Positions 1 to 11,968 of a stretch of 64,000 bases of DNA are shown here, piece after piece. The DNA is taken from NCBI GenBank assembly GCA_029449235.1, contig JANATG010000007.1, positions 2,542,001 through 2,606,000 of the forward strand, read 5' to 3'. Position numbers and translations under genes: made by a program. The stretch comes from Linnemannia schmuckeri. Taxonomy: Eukaryota > Mortierellomycota > Mortierellomycetes > Mortierellales > Mortierellaceae. Under the pieces are notes generated by a model. That model was given only the letters and a program-made list of their open reading frames with translations. It was not told where the DNA came from and did no database searches. Each line of letters starts with the position of its first letter. Within the stretch, counting starts at the first letter, position 1.

Positions 1-2172
1 AATAAGCTGCCACTGTATGACAAACATGAAAAATGGACAAGAATTGACGGCGTGTGGAGTGAACGTCTTACCCAAGTGCTCATAGTCAGGAACCTCCCAG
101 ACGCCCACCAAATCGGGGAGATCCGAGAGCAGAGCCTTGATGTCAACGAGGGAATCGTTGCCTCCGTAAAAGATGGCGATCGGGGTAGCGATTTGATTGG
201 TGGGGAAGGGGTGTGGGCAATGGCTCCTGGTCGATGACAGGTAAGGCACTCTAGGCTGGACATCGTCATACATCTGGAAGACCTGTGTCCGGATAATTTG
301 GAACCAGTGCTAAATTAAAGGGTGGGGGTATGTAAGTAAACAAGTGTAGCGTCAGTTGCAACGTCCATACTAATTAAAAAATATCGCCAAAGCGTAAATA
401 TGAACACTGACAATGATCAAAGCGACTAAAAAAAAAAAAGAAAAAAAAGGAAAAGCACTTACGACGAGGATCCTGACACTGGTGAAACTATACAAATGCT
501 GATAAGAGACCGCCTTTTGAACAAGACTCATAGACTGACACCTCCAGCCAAACAAGAACTTGACTGCAAGGTCAATCATGCCCGCGTAGGTCGTTGGATG
601 AAGTAGATTCTGCCAGAACAGTGCTGCTGTCAAGGGTGTCTTCCTTCCGAGAAGTAAATAAATGACATTGGGTGCTGCCTTGACAATAGAGTTGACCAAT
701 CCGTTCTCGAGTCCTGGTGGCGTTGTTGCTGGGGCAAGAGCGATGAAGAGCGAGATCTTGTCGTTCAGATCGGGGTTGATTGACAGGGAAGCAAATGCCT
801 GGGCAGTTCCCTGAGAGAATCCAATGTAAACGAGAGAGGGAGCTCCTGTCCTGTTCAAGATGTACTATTGGAGTAACAAACAACAACACAACAGTGATGA
901 GCACAGCGTGTTGTGAGCAATTGACGCAGAAGCAGGAAGCAAGAAAACTTACATCGACGGTGTCGGGCACGTCAAAGAGGGCCAATTCATCCATGCTGAA
1001 CTCCCAGAACTTTTTCTCGTGAGGCTTGAGGAACATGTGCTTCAAGGAATACTTGTTTCCTCGGGCGTTGCCCAACCAGACGTCATAACTAAAATGAGAA
1101 AAAATAGAAAAAACAAATTGACGCCATGATATCAATGAGGGCACTTTTTATGGCAGAGGAAAATAAAGGAAAGCACAGAAATCAAGTTTCAATCATGTAC
1201 ATAAGCGATTGGCAAATAAAACAAGTAACAACGCAACAACTTACCCAGCTTCGGCAAGAACAAACGCCAAGTTCCGCTCCTCATCCAAGTTGCAGAGCCA
1301 GACCTCGGAACACATCATGAATCCATGGTAGAGCAAGACAACAGGTTTGATGTAGTCGCCAGCCTTGGTCTTCTTCCCGTGCTTTTGGTCCAAGTCTGCC
1401 TCAAAATCTTCCTCCTGCTCTCGCTTGTGGCGTTTTCGTTGGTTGTTGATGTAGGCCTCCTTTGTCTCTGCAGCAAGGGGGACACCGCTTTCTCGGAGCA
1501 AGTTGACGATGTCCTTGGGAGGATTGGGGACGATGCCCTTTGCCGAGACGCTTTCCCTCCCGTGGGTGATCCGGTGCACACCCAGGAGGTAGTTGTCTTG
1601 AGTCCTGACGAGATGCTCCTGAACTGGGTAATTCCTGTTTTTGAGGAAGTGACAGTGACGGGTATTAGTATTTCCCTCTTTGGGATCGAGCTTCTTGGAA
1701 GTGAAACGATCAGGTCTGAGTGATATAGAATAAGTAATCATTTGATGAATCTCTTTTTACCAGAACCGGAGCATTTCCTGAACGTTGGCGGCGTTCTCCA
1801 GGTGCGGTGCCCTTGCCGACATATGGTTCGTCACAACCCACGGGAATATCCTTGAACATCAAGGGGAAAGAGAACGATAAAGGGGAAAGAGTAAAGTGTA
1901 AGCATTCCTTCCGTGCTTTTCTCTTACTTTCTTAGCTCACTAGCGTCTCCCTCTCTCTCTCTTTCTCTGCAACATTGACTGTTGTCAAACAGATGCAATA
2001 ATAACAGCAAGGCGTACTTTTCAACGAGAGCCTTTCCTGCATCAAAGATGACTGCCGGGATGAGGTATGCGATGAGTCGGAAGCATGTCTCGATCCCGAG
2101 GATTATGAAGGTGAAGATGATGGACCTATAGTCCCCGAAGCTGAGCCGAGAGACGATCGGGATGTTGACCAT
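1..2172 (-). CDS. Steryl ester hydrolase / acid lipase-like protein (TGL1/YEH family), C-terminus off the window
   Basis: An alpha/beta-hydrolase of the fungal steryl ester hydrolase family, expected at lipid droplets or ER membranes and cleaving sterol esters. Proposed exons on minus: 2172-2018, 1850-1761, 1634-1245, 1088-953, 864-463, 309-72, and a last piece within 1-12 that continues outside. Exon 1 encodes a hydrophobic membrane segment (FTFIILGIETCF). Exon 3 carries the family entry motif VQEHLVRTQDNYLLGVHRI and the oxyanion-side LLYHGFMM. Exon 4 begins GYDVWLGNARGN. Exon 5 holds the nucleophile elbow GFSQG (GxSxG). Exon 6 ends near the expected catalytic histidine (VPDYEHL). The 1760-1635 intron is inferred: it avoids a stop and has a TACTAATACC branch-point-like sequence. 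A K/R/E-rich linker (about 1380-1480) follows the entry motif. The downstream end, including the residues after EHL, cannot be judged here. Family is fairly sure, substrate is not. Confidence 0.85.
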
Positions 2173-2686
2173 CGTGGAATGAGGTTGTTGTAAGGTATGG
2201 GTATATAAGTGTGAATTAGAAAGGAGGGGTAAGGGGGTGAGAGTGTGCTGGTAATTGTTGATGAGTAATTGAGCGAGTAAGTGAGTGAGTGAGTAAGTGG
2301 TAGGAGAAGAAGGGGAAGAGTTGAATGAAAGTGAAAGTGAAAATGAGAGAAAGAAGAGAGAAAGGAAGAGAAGTTGTTTGTGTGAGGGTTGACCCAAGCG
2401 CAGAAAAAAGACGAAGGAAGAAGAGGGAGAGAACTGACCACATCGCACAAATCGGGTAAGCACGTGTACACACATAGATCATAGAAAAGACCTATCCCTC
2501 TGTCACTTCCATCCTGTCCTCACCCCACTTTTTTTTTTACCATTTGTCTTCACCCTTTATGGCCATTGCAATTGAACCAAGTCTATCTCTATCACTCTTC
2601 AACCACTGACAACGTCGTCGCTCCTTTAAGAGCAGGCTTTAGGGTGAAATAAAGTACTTTTACTAAATACATTAAAACAGATACTA
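2173..2686. other. Intergenic: lipase promoter and permease 3' end
   Basis: No gene seen. Upstream of the lipase start the minus strand is strongly pyrimidine-rich (about 2220-2420), as in other gene leaders of this window. The side next to the permease stop is A/T-rich and probably holds its polyadenylation region. Open frames on minus here are low-complexity shadows of the CT-rich leader. Confidence 0.5.
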
Positions 2687-4880
2687 CTAGCTCTTAGTAC
2701 TATGTATGCTTCCGTTGTGAATAGCAGACTGGGCCTCAACAATCTTCATATCCTCAATCTCCTCATGCCCATGCTCATGCTGCTCCTCCTCGGCCGCCAA
2801 TCGATCCGCATCCATAGCAGCCATAGGTCCATGACGATCAATCACATCCGCCTTCTCCAACTTAACCACAGGATGATCCGGCAACAACGCATTCAACAGA
2901 CAGCTCACAATTGCACCCAAAGCAAATCCAGTATCCAGAATAATGTTGATCGAAGTAATCAATGACGACAAGAACGCAGAATCTCCCTTATAATCGATCA
3001 TATGTGTCAACACCCCAGGTACAAGAGCGGTGCCCAAACCCAACGACAATGAAGCTGCAACAATAAACCTTTCTCTCCTCGTCCAGGGCAAGAAGGACAA
3101 GATCCTGATACCCGAGACGACCACACTAGCAAACAAAAAGGTCGTCATGCCTCCGAGGACGGAATCGGGGAGCATGAGGAAGAGAGCTCCGAATTTGGAA
3201 AAGACGCCCATGAGGATGAGGAAGACGCAGCACATGTATCCGGCCATGGTGTTGGCGCAGCGGGTGAGGGAGATAATGCCGTTGTTTTGGGCGTAGCAAC
3301 TCATGGGGGAGTTGGTCATGAGGGGGGCAAGAAGACCTGCGACACCGTCGGCAAAAATTCCTCCTTGGAGACGTGATTCGAACTCTCGCCCTTCAACGGA
3401 CAACTGGGAAACCTCGCATGATGCGGTGATATCTCCGATCGACTCAACCATTGCCTACAGGAAGACAACAATCAATTGGTTCGGGGTTAGTGGGTTTGTC
3501 CTTGAAACTACTTTTGGTGCCACTAAAAAAAGGAATGACAGGGGTAACTTACAAGGACGTAGGTAATGAGGAGCGGAATAATGGCTGGAGGGTAGATTGA
3601 TAGTTTATAAGTTTTGACCCACAAGAAAGTAATCACCGGTGCAGCATCCAGGGACTCTCGCGTCGTATATCCACATGCAACCACAACAATCATCCCTACA
3701 ATCAATCCGATCACAACCTGCGCATTCTTCATGAACGGCGATCCAAAGAACTCGACCACCATAATAATCGAAAACACCAGGAAGCCCAACCCAATCCATT
3801 GACCAGACCCCCACGGTGCAGCCATGGGTGCTCCGACAGAGGGGCAATCAACAAAGGGTCCTGTGGTTGGTCTCGACAGACAGGGGCCACTGCCGCCGCC
3901 CCACTGCTGCATGCCCGAAGTGACCAGGTTGACTCCGATCAACATAACGGTCACTCCTGTAACAATGGGAGGGAAAACCCTCTTCAACGCACGAGGGGGG
4001 ACAAACGAGAGAATGATGGGCAACAGGGCGCAGACCATACAGGTACCTAGGTAGGCACCCCATGCATCAGGACAAGGTTCGAAAGTCTGAGCACCTGTAG
4101 TAGGATCAACAGAGCTCTTGCAGACACCTGAGGCATACATGTTGGAGACAGAGGACTGAAGGACAGGGAGGTAGATAAAACTGGTGCCCACGACCGAGAG
4201 CAATCCAGTGCCGAGGAAGTAGGGGGTATTGGCGACTCTGAAGCGAGTGATTTGGATAAGGGAGAGGAGACCGGATGTAATCAAGGAGGTAGAGACCATC
4301 TGGGTTCGGTCAGCAGGGGAGAAATTCAAACCAGTGTTCCCGGAGCCAGACATGATGATCGCAGGGGTGACCACGCCTGCAATCATTGCCAACGAGTGCT
4401 GGAAACCTAATGAAAGAAATTGAAGGAGCAAGATGTTCATGCATGCATGCATGCATGCAGTAAAACGGCAAAAGAGGACGAATGAGTTAACAAGGATCAT
4501 TGCACATGCTAACCTCCCCTCCCGCGGAAGGCACAAAAAAAAGGAGTTAACAACAGTAAGGAAGACAACAGCCGTTGGAAGGACAGAAACATACCCATGA
4601 TGATGGCAAGGACAAGAGGGAGTCGATCCTTGAGACCAAAAAAGGGCGGGATACGAGTACTAGTGAAGCCAGGCAGAGTAGGCATACAAAGGAAGCCATA
4701 GTCATAGTCACCGAACCAGCCTGACCGAGTCGAGACGGATTCTCGAATGGTTTCCCAGGTGGGCATCTTGCCAGTTGTGTGGGAGAGGTCGATATCTTGT
4801 TCCTTTGTCCGGTTGGCGTGTGGGTCGAGGATGTAGACTGGGGGAGTCCTCGTCTCGGGTTGCTGTGTTATTCCAGACAT
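2687..4880 (-). CDS. NCS2-family nucleobase permease (xanthine/uric acid type, UapA/UapC-like)
   Basis: A polytopic plasma-membrane symporter that imports purines, probably xanthine and uric acid, with protons. Exons on minus: 4880-4595, 4406-3553 and 3454-2687, giving about 635 residues; both introns have GT-AG ends and keep frame (ATG-G|GT and GTC-CTT|GCA). The sequence has many hydrophobic helices, the segment GFQHSLAMIAGVVTPAIIMSG, and the NCS2 signature QNNGIISLTRCAN, with the preceding VESIGDITASCEVS segment typical of UapA-type proteins. An extracellular-type loop rich in Cys/Gly/Pro lies around 3830-3900. The C-terminal tail is hydrophilic (HEHGHEE). A TATA-like box (5048-5041 on minus) lies about 160 nt upstream. 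The start is the only ATG giving the hydrophilic N-tail usual for fungal NCS2 carriers. Uracil transport is the alternative but less likely from the signature context. Confidence 0.92.
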
Positions 4881-6909
4881 CTTTGTATGTATGTTGTGAA
4901 GTAGAAAGAAAGAAAGGATATATGGTTCCCAGGTGGAAAAAGAGGAACAAGTGAAAAGGAAAGGGAGGAAGGAAGAAGGGGATGGGCGAGATCAAATCTG
5001 AAGGAAAAGAAAAAAAGGAAACTGCCCCCCCCCCCCTTTTTTTTTATACCCTTTTTGATGCAAGTGGCAGGTTGGTTATCGCAAGAAAAAAAAGCCGAGG
5101 AGGACAATTCGCTCCAAACTGGGCCGAAAACAAGTCGCTTGGACACTCTCCGTGTCACCATCAACCAACATACATATACATTCACACGCATGCTCCATGC
5201 GGAGTAATCAACGAGGATAAAGAGAAAAGTCAACCCACTTTGGACAACGAAGGCAAGTCGGATGATGAAATAGAAAAATGGATACCTGCCTGCTGCCCAG
5301 AATGGATAACAACAGAGTGCGGGGTCAAGGTTTTCGCTCAACTCCGAAGGAAAGAAAGGGTCGAGTCAGGCGCACGAGTAACTCTAAAAGCGAGTAAAAG
5401 GATTCGTTGAGATAGGAGAATTTCTTTTGGAGTTGACATGAGTGTCCAGTCGACCTTCCACATTCTTCTATTGCATTGTCATGTTTATCCATTGTTGTTT
5501 GTTGCTTGTTGTACTGTGTTGCCTGTTTGATTACCATAGAAGCAGCGGGCAAGTACAGAGATGATTGAACGAGAGGGAGCGCCCAACATGCTTTTAACTG
5601 AACAAAAGTCAGAAATAAAGAGGGAAAACGAATGTTTTATTTGCCTTCATTGATACCCTCGATCCAAACATTTTCACTTCCTCGTCGAGATTCATCCGTC
5701 CAGGGGGTCACACTGGTCACTCGCACACAATAAGCAAACAAAAATGGGGCGAAGTTTTTGCGGGGAAGTAGATTCAAAGCACTCTATCCACACCAAACGA
5801 CGCAGCTACCCTCGCCTTTAGGGCATCAATATCTCTTCGTGCTACTATTGGGTTCTACTAGCAACGGAAGTACTTACGTGTCCTCAGTAAGATGAAAAAT
5901 GGAAACATACTGAGAAGGAAAAGATCCCTCGACACACTTTCTTATCATTTTTTATTGGACGCACAACTCCATTGGTATCCCTTCCACGATGTAGAAGGGG
6001 TATTGATTTATGGGCTAGACACCTGCTTGGCCCAACCAATATCTAACAGCCTCGAAACTTGTGATAGACACTTTCGACACTAGCAAAACAGACGAACAGT
6101 GGAAAGACAAAAAAAAAACTATAAAAAGACACCTGCTTTATTAGAGTTGCCCGCTTTTTTTGTGGTTTTTTTTCTCCGCATTTTGCCTAATCTGGAATCA
6201 ACTCATTTTTTTATTTGATATGGCAATGACGCTACTGGCAAGAGCAGAGGTTCAAGATTTCAAAAAGGAGATACAAAGGCGAGTAGCATAGAACATCGAC
6301 GCGCCGAGACGACCGTCATTATCGTTTTTCTGGAATATGCGCATGTAGCATGCCCGAAAGAGTGTATCCTAAATGAACACGGGGTATACAGATGCAAAGT
6401 AGTGATGGAAGCGTGTAAGAGCAGCGTGATGGAATCGCTGCGGGAGTGATGAAGGGGTGGGAGTGGTGGCGAAGGCAGGGGTACCATATGGGAAATTATG
6501 CCCAGTGTCGCCATCACTCTACGCTTTTTTTTTCTTTCTCGCCCTCCTCCTCGTCTTCGCCACTATTCCCACACCTTCATCATCCTTACCACCACCCTTA
6601 CTACCATCCTTACAACCATCCTTACTATCACTCCTGCGCCTCTTCGTCTCCTTTCCCATCATCGATTCCTTTCTCTATCACTCCCACGCTCTTCCTTCCC
6701 CACTTTCCACGTCTTCTTCCTTTTCTACCGCTCTGCTCCTCCTTTTTGCCACCATTCCCACCCCTTCATTCCTCTTACCACCGCTCTCAAGCCCTTTGTT
6801 CTTTTTCTTCTTTTAATCCCTCGGCTTCTCTCATCTTTTTTTTTTCTTTCCTTTCGATCTTCGCCTCTTTGTATCTCACCTTTCATTTCTTTTGACACTT
6901 CACAACACC
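4881..6909. other. Intergenic between divergent permease and Crinkler relic
   Basis: No supported gene. The part next to the permease contains a C11-T10 homopolymer junction (about 5026-5046), a minus-strand TATA-like box at 5048-5041, and several GATA-core motifs on either strand (near 5074, 5212, 5303 and 5943) that could serve nitrogen GATA factors; this is weak. From about 6500 to 6900 the plus strand is a long pyrimidine-rich leader of the Crinkler relic, which creates three overlapping low-complexity open frames. Parts of this leader recur near 46.9-47.06 kb. Confidence 0.5.
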
Positions 6910-9233
6910 ATGGTAGACAATCCTCTGACCCTGCTCAGTGCTGTTGAGGAAGAAGCTACTTCCAGCGCCTTCTCTAACTTGACATTAACCACAACGACAG
7001 TTGGAGAGCTCATAAATCTCTTCAGGACCGAGAAGTCACCGAAGTTTGATGACATTGCTGCGGATAGCTCATCCTCTAGTGTGTCTCCACTCCCGTCGTT
7101 CTTGCTGACAAACACAACCCGGTCGCCCTGCACGAGGTCGACTCAGCAATAGAACGTGACCCAACAGACGATATTCCGATATCTTTCCGGACAAATCGCC
7201 CAGAAAAGCGATCCACATCATTGTTCAGCGACTCCCGCAGGGTAATGCAATATGTGTTCGTTGCTTTTGTGGATTATTGCATGCATCGATTACTCTTTGT
7301 TCATTATAAGAGCAATAAGGTACTCATCTATTTGTCCCACCCGTTCTAATATGGTCTATACACCTGGTGCTACTCATGGCTTCATTCCTCTCTCAGCTCA
7401 TCTCTGGAAGCAATCTCGTCCTTACCTTCCCATGTCTAGTGAGTGCGATCATTCTGCTTTTGCTTTTCACTCTATATTCAAGTAATTGTCTTAGTATCTA
7501 ACCTTTAGTTACACCTGGAAGCAGGTAACCTCCGAGAGAGCATTAAAAAGATCACAGACAAGGTCTTTGAATCGGGGTCCGATGTCGCCAACTTGATCGC
7601 TTTGTGCGTGGCCTGGAGAACCTACCGCTCACAACAGGAAGCGTCTCTGGTTTACCGAGGGCATGGCTTCGCAACAGGGGCCGCCTTACTGACACGCGTC
7701 CGGGCTTGCTCTTTTCGGGTCTACATGACCCCTCTTTGAGCAACACGCAGTCCAGGTATCCCACGTCAGATGCCATCTTGCAGCTGATCAAGACATCCAC
7801 CGCCAACACCATGACTATTTCAGCGGTAGCTGATGCGGGAAAACCCGCGGCATGATCGAGTTATTGTCGCGGCGCTGGGGCTTATGTTTCAACGCTGCTG
7901 GGAGCGACTTGGGATCGAACGATATTACCACCCTGATATCTTACATTTGGTCGCGCCTGGAGCAGGATCGGGAGGCGAAAAACTGCTAAGCAAGATCCGT
8001 CACTCATTTGCTCATGCTGTCTCGACTCAAAGTCCTTCAGTATTGTTCGACAGTCCCCAACAGCTGCCAGACATTTACCAGTGCAAGGTGGACTATCCTC
8101 CAAACCTGTCCTCATGTCTTCAACAGGGACATTTTTGTCCAGCTATTATAGAATTTTCTTTGGCTTCTCCCACGGGACCAGACATCCGAAACGGAATTTG
8201 ATCTCTTGAGGAATGTCCAAGAAGGGCTAGAAGCAACACAACACCTTCTCGCCCAGCACGGAAGGCAGGGTGGGATCCCCTTATCCAAGGAGTGGGACAA
8301 GCTGTTGGTCGTTCATGATGAGGCACAGATTTTGGGAGAGACAGAGAGTGGGTGCTTCGCGGCGTCGTCTCCAGAGAAGTCGGGCCGGCCGTTGCTATCC
8401 TCTATCCTGTAGGGTTTCGAAAAAATCCCGTACGATCTGACACTCATAACCTGTGGCACTGCGCTCAGCATTCATATAGTAGACTGGGCGCAGAGCTCTG
8501 GACCGATCAACAAACTGACTAGACCACTCAGTGACGAACTAGACGGGTTCGAGTGCATGGAGCTTTCTAGCTGGACTGGACGTGAATTCATCAAAGCCTA
8601 CATAACTGACCTGCAAGGCTTGTTGCCGACAGAGGACGCGAAGCAAGTACTGGACAGACTTTTAAAACCAAAGGCGATCCAGGTGATAACGGAGAGGCTT
8701 GTCGGTCGATTTCGTCCGGCTGTTACAGCCATCGAGAAGATCATTGCAAGAGATGAACCAGGCGCCTGACAAGACGCGGTGGACGATACTGAGGCGAGAC
8801 TGGTGTCGCAGGACTATCGTGGGAAGCAAGGGGATCTCTGCAATGCGATTTTTCGCTTGGAGAACAGGTACCGCGAGAATCTGTCGATCTTCAAAAAGTT
8901 TCGAACCGTGGAAGAGATGCTGAGGCTACTGCTCCTTCAGCGGTACATGTTTGAAGGTGGTATGCTGGCCCTTCAGGAGGCGGTCCCAGAGTTGGTGGAG
9001 CACGGTTTAGGCCACATCAAGATCATCGATGGGGTTGCGAGGACGGTTCTCGATGAGCCGTTCGTACTGAAGGCCGCCAAGAACTACTTCAAAAAGCGAG
9101 ATTCCAGATTTGTGAAGACCACGAAATGGTGGGTCCAGCAGTCGGACCGGGCTCAAGTGCTGAATTACTTGATGGAATCAAAGGTCTCGTGAAGCGGCAG
9201 GCAGTGGGCATGCAGGAAGCGGAAAGCTTCTAG
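6910..9233 (+). pseudogene. Decayed Crinkler (CRN)-type P-loop NTPase gene
   Basis: Recognised as a Crinkler family gene as found in Mortierella-type fungi. Starting at ATG 6910 the frame reads DNPLTLLSAVEEEATSSAF, the ubiquitin-like CRN N-terminus, with FRTEKSPKFDDIAAD following. The frame is then lost: VVLADKHNPVALHEVD is in a second frame near 7100-7150, and DIFPDKSPRKAIHIIVQRLP in a third near 7170-7230, the position of the usual CRN end of domain. Later segments are LPLTTGSVSGLPRAWLR (about 7620), a degenerate Walker A region with a GKTRGMIELL continuation in another frame (about 7835-7860), a Walker B-like VVHDEAQILG (about 8310), RLVGRFRPAVTAIEKII (about 8695), and GVARTVLDEPFVLKAAKNYF (about 9030). 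Several frameshifts and stops separate them (for example after 8410 and after 8768). The last segment ends in EAESF at TAG 9231. Beyond that the usual downstream CRN domain is missing. It is not expected to give a functional protein. Confidence 0.85.
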
Positions 9234-11968
9234 ATGACAGAGAAGTAGTCTTCATTTTGCGCATAGTTAAAGAAATTGCACCCCAATTGCGATTGCTTAT
9301 CTGTTGCTCCTGACCAGAGTGAAAAAGTGTACTTCTGTTGTTGTCATCCCCAGCTGTGTTGATGCTGAAATGTGGCCTGTTCGACTAGCACGAGTGTTCT
9401 TTGTTGGTGTCAGCCCACTGTTGGGCTCTTCTTGTCAATGTCAAAAGGCAACGAAGAGAAAGAGGGACCTGCCTTGAGCTAGTCCTTTAACAGCGACTAT
9501 GTTTTGCACACTTTTTTTTTTTTCCTTCATGTCTGCGCAGGAAAAATTCGCTAGAGCCTCGAGTTGCGCCTCTTCTCTTGTTTCTTCCTCCTTTCCCTCC
9601 ATTGACTCATCTGATTACAAAAACACGCTTTGACGCTCGTTTGTTCTCTCAACAAGAAAAAAAAAGTGCCATATGCTAGACTAGTGGCCTTTTGGAGACA
9701 CAAAAACGTTTTCTTATTAATCCTATGCCTATTGATCAACTCTATCCCGGTTTTCCTATCCTTCTCTTCTTCCCTCTTTACACTTTATTCTGAATGCTTC
9801 ATGTCATTGTGCGTGCGTCTTTTTATGCACATCCCATCCGCCATTCTTTTTTCTTCGCTTCTTCAAAGTATCAATGAGCATCTCTTTCTACTTCCGGGCG
9901 CCCATAAGCATAGGCGCACAAATAGAAAGAAAGAAATAAAGGGAAAGCGCACGTGCGAGCAAAGCAATGTCCGCCAAAAGGGCATGATCACAGTGTTAGG
10001 CATGCATGCGTACACCGTTGTTTACTCGGCATTTTTTTTTGTTGAGAAGTCATTAGACAGCGCTTTGTAAGTATGAATGGTAAAAACGCACAGCAAGGCA
10101 AGCATGTACACATGAATGCAGAAAGTAAGGTGTGTGGTAAAATGTATAGCCATGATGTGGATGCATGATTGATATTGTTCGTAGGGAGTGACATCCTTGC
10201 TCGGTCTCCTCCTCCCCCTCCTCTCGATCTACAATTAGCAAAGTACTTCAGACCCACTCATTCTACTCAATTGCAATACGATCACACAAATGGTATAAGA
10301 ACGTATGAAGAAAAGAAAGCAAAGTAAGCAGAACGCCGTTGTGCTTATTTGTTATGTGATTATGCTTGCACAAGAGCAAACAAATATGCACCCAACCACA
10401 ATAAAAAAAAATAAAAAAAAAACGTATAAGCGCGGAGGGAGGAAAAGAGAGAAAAAAAAATAAAAAAGGCACTATACCTTTCCGAAAAAAAAACTAGGAC
10501 ATAATTAAACCCTGGACCTCTCTTTGTAGGGCCAAGACAGGTCGTGATGACGGTTGTTGGTGATGTCGAATGGCAATACCAGCAAAGCAGTAGTGGCGAT
10601 GCTAGCCAGAGAGCGAGAAATGAAAAATTGCAAAGAAAGGGTAGACAGGGGGTGGCGGTGAGCTCAGGCGCAGACGCAGTCAGTCTGTTGAATCGTTATT
10701 TTTATCCTAGGGTGAGTGTGAGAGAGAGGGAGCAGCGAAAGAGAGAAAAAAGGAACAAGAAAAAACTAGGCCGACGGAAAGAGAGACAATTCAAAAATCC
10801 ATCTTTCCCTCCTCATCCTCCTCGTTCGTCTCTTTCGAATGTCAAAAGAGCAACAAAAAACAAACGGAAAACAAACAAGCAAACAAACTAAACAAACATC
10901 TGCAGTGCAGGCAAGGCAAACAGGAATAAGAATGTGTAATAGAAAAAAAAAACAAATGTCTCCAGTTAACTGGAGGTGCATGGTCCCTTCCCTCCTTTCT
11001 TTCATCTCCCCAATCTTGCTTCTAGTTTGTATTGATCAGTTTGTCTGCCTGTCTAGTATTCGGCTTTTTTGTTTTTGTTTTTTGTTTGGCTGTTTTCCGT
11101 GTGTTTCTATTTGCACCGTCCTATGGTTAAAGAAAAACGCGACTGGAGGATGTGGAATGAAAAGTGTGCTTTCTTGTTCTTTGCCTAAGGTAAGGGATTT
11201 TTTTTGTGGACCCTGCCCATACTTCTCCCAAGTACTGCATATCTCTGAAATCACTCTATTTTGCTCTCAATTTCTTCCTCGCCCTTTGTTGATCCATCGA
11301 CCCCATGCGCCGTTCTCCTGCGGTTGGTCCGTTGGTTGAATTCGATCGATCCATGGATTTTCTGCATAAGGGATGGCATGAGGGATAGACAATCTTTCTC
11401 CTCTTTTCCCCCTCCCACCCCCTTTACCCTGCCGAAAATAAAGAAATGGCATGAGTAGAAGAAGCAATACTCGTTTCTCCATAGCCCAACAATCCATCGG
11501 TTTGTTTTTACTTTTTTTGCTGCTGTTTGTTGTTTGACATCTTTTTATTTAGACTGCCTTTCTGCTGCTATGCAGGATCTAGACTGTGTGGATGCGTGCA
11601 GTGGATGCTGATATGAGTGAGAGAATAAACTAAGCGACTCGTCGATTGTCACTATCAACAACATAAAAAACCCACCGCAAGCACGGTACATGACTACGAT
11701 CACCCACCGCGCACCGCCTAGTTCTGGTCTCCTATCTCTCTCGAACACATTGAAAAGAATAGGGTCGGAAAAATGATAAAACCCCTTTGATTATCCACTA
11801 CTGTCTCTCTTCTTTGCCTCTTCTCCTCTCCACCACTTTTTTCTCTTTTTCCTCACCTTCTCTCTCGCTCACCTTTCTTCTTCGCTCTTTCACCCCCACT
11901 CATCTCCATTACAATACCTCTCCACTCTATCCCTCCAACCCTCTCCTAGAAGCACCACTACAAGAAAG
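9234..11968. other. Long gene-free intergenic region upstream of P450-1
   Basis: About 2.7 kb without a gene I can support. Just downstream of the Crinkler relic (9250-9300) lies a segment starting ATTTTGCGCATAGTT that is repeated beside the second Crinkler relic near 47.25 kb. A small perfect inverted repeat (AGCCCA/TGGGCT with a 4-nt loop) sits at 9412-9427. The rest contains A- or T-homopolymers and short low-complexity open frames with no recognisable domain. The last 170 nt (11800-11968) form the CT-rich leader of the P450 gene, with a TGATAAAA element at about 11774. Confidence 0.5.

Noticed and set aside
3365..3385. Sequence GATTCGAACTC resembling a tRNA T-loop (B-box)
   Set aside because: It is inside the permease coding exon (GREFESRLQG) and no tRNA fold can be drawn around it.
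6446..6947. Three long overlapping open frames in the 6.4-6.9 kb leader
   Set aside because: They are shadows of a low-complexity pyrimidine tract (Ser/Phe/Pro/His rich) in all three frames.
9630..10070. 146-codon open frame on plus
   Set aside because: No domain, many aromatic and Lys runs from homopolymers, and no start context or neighbouring exons.
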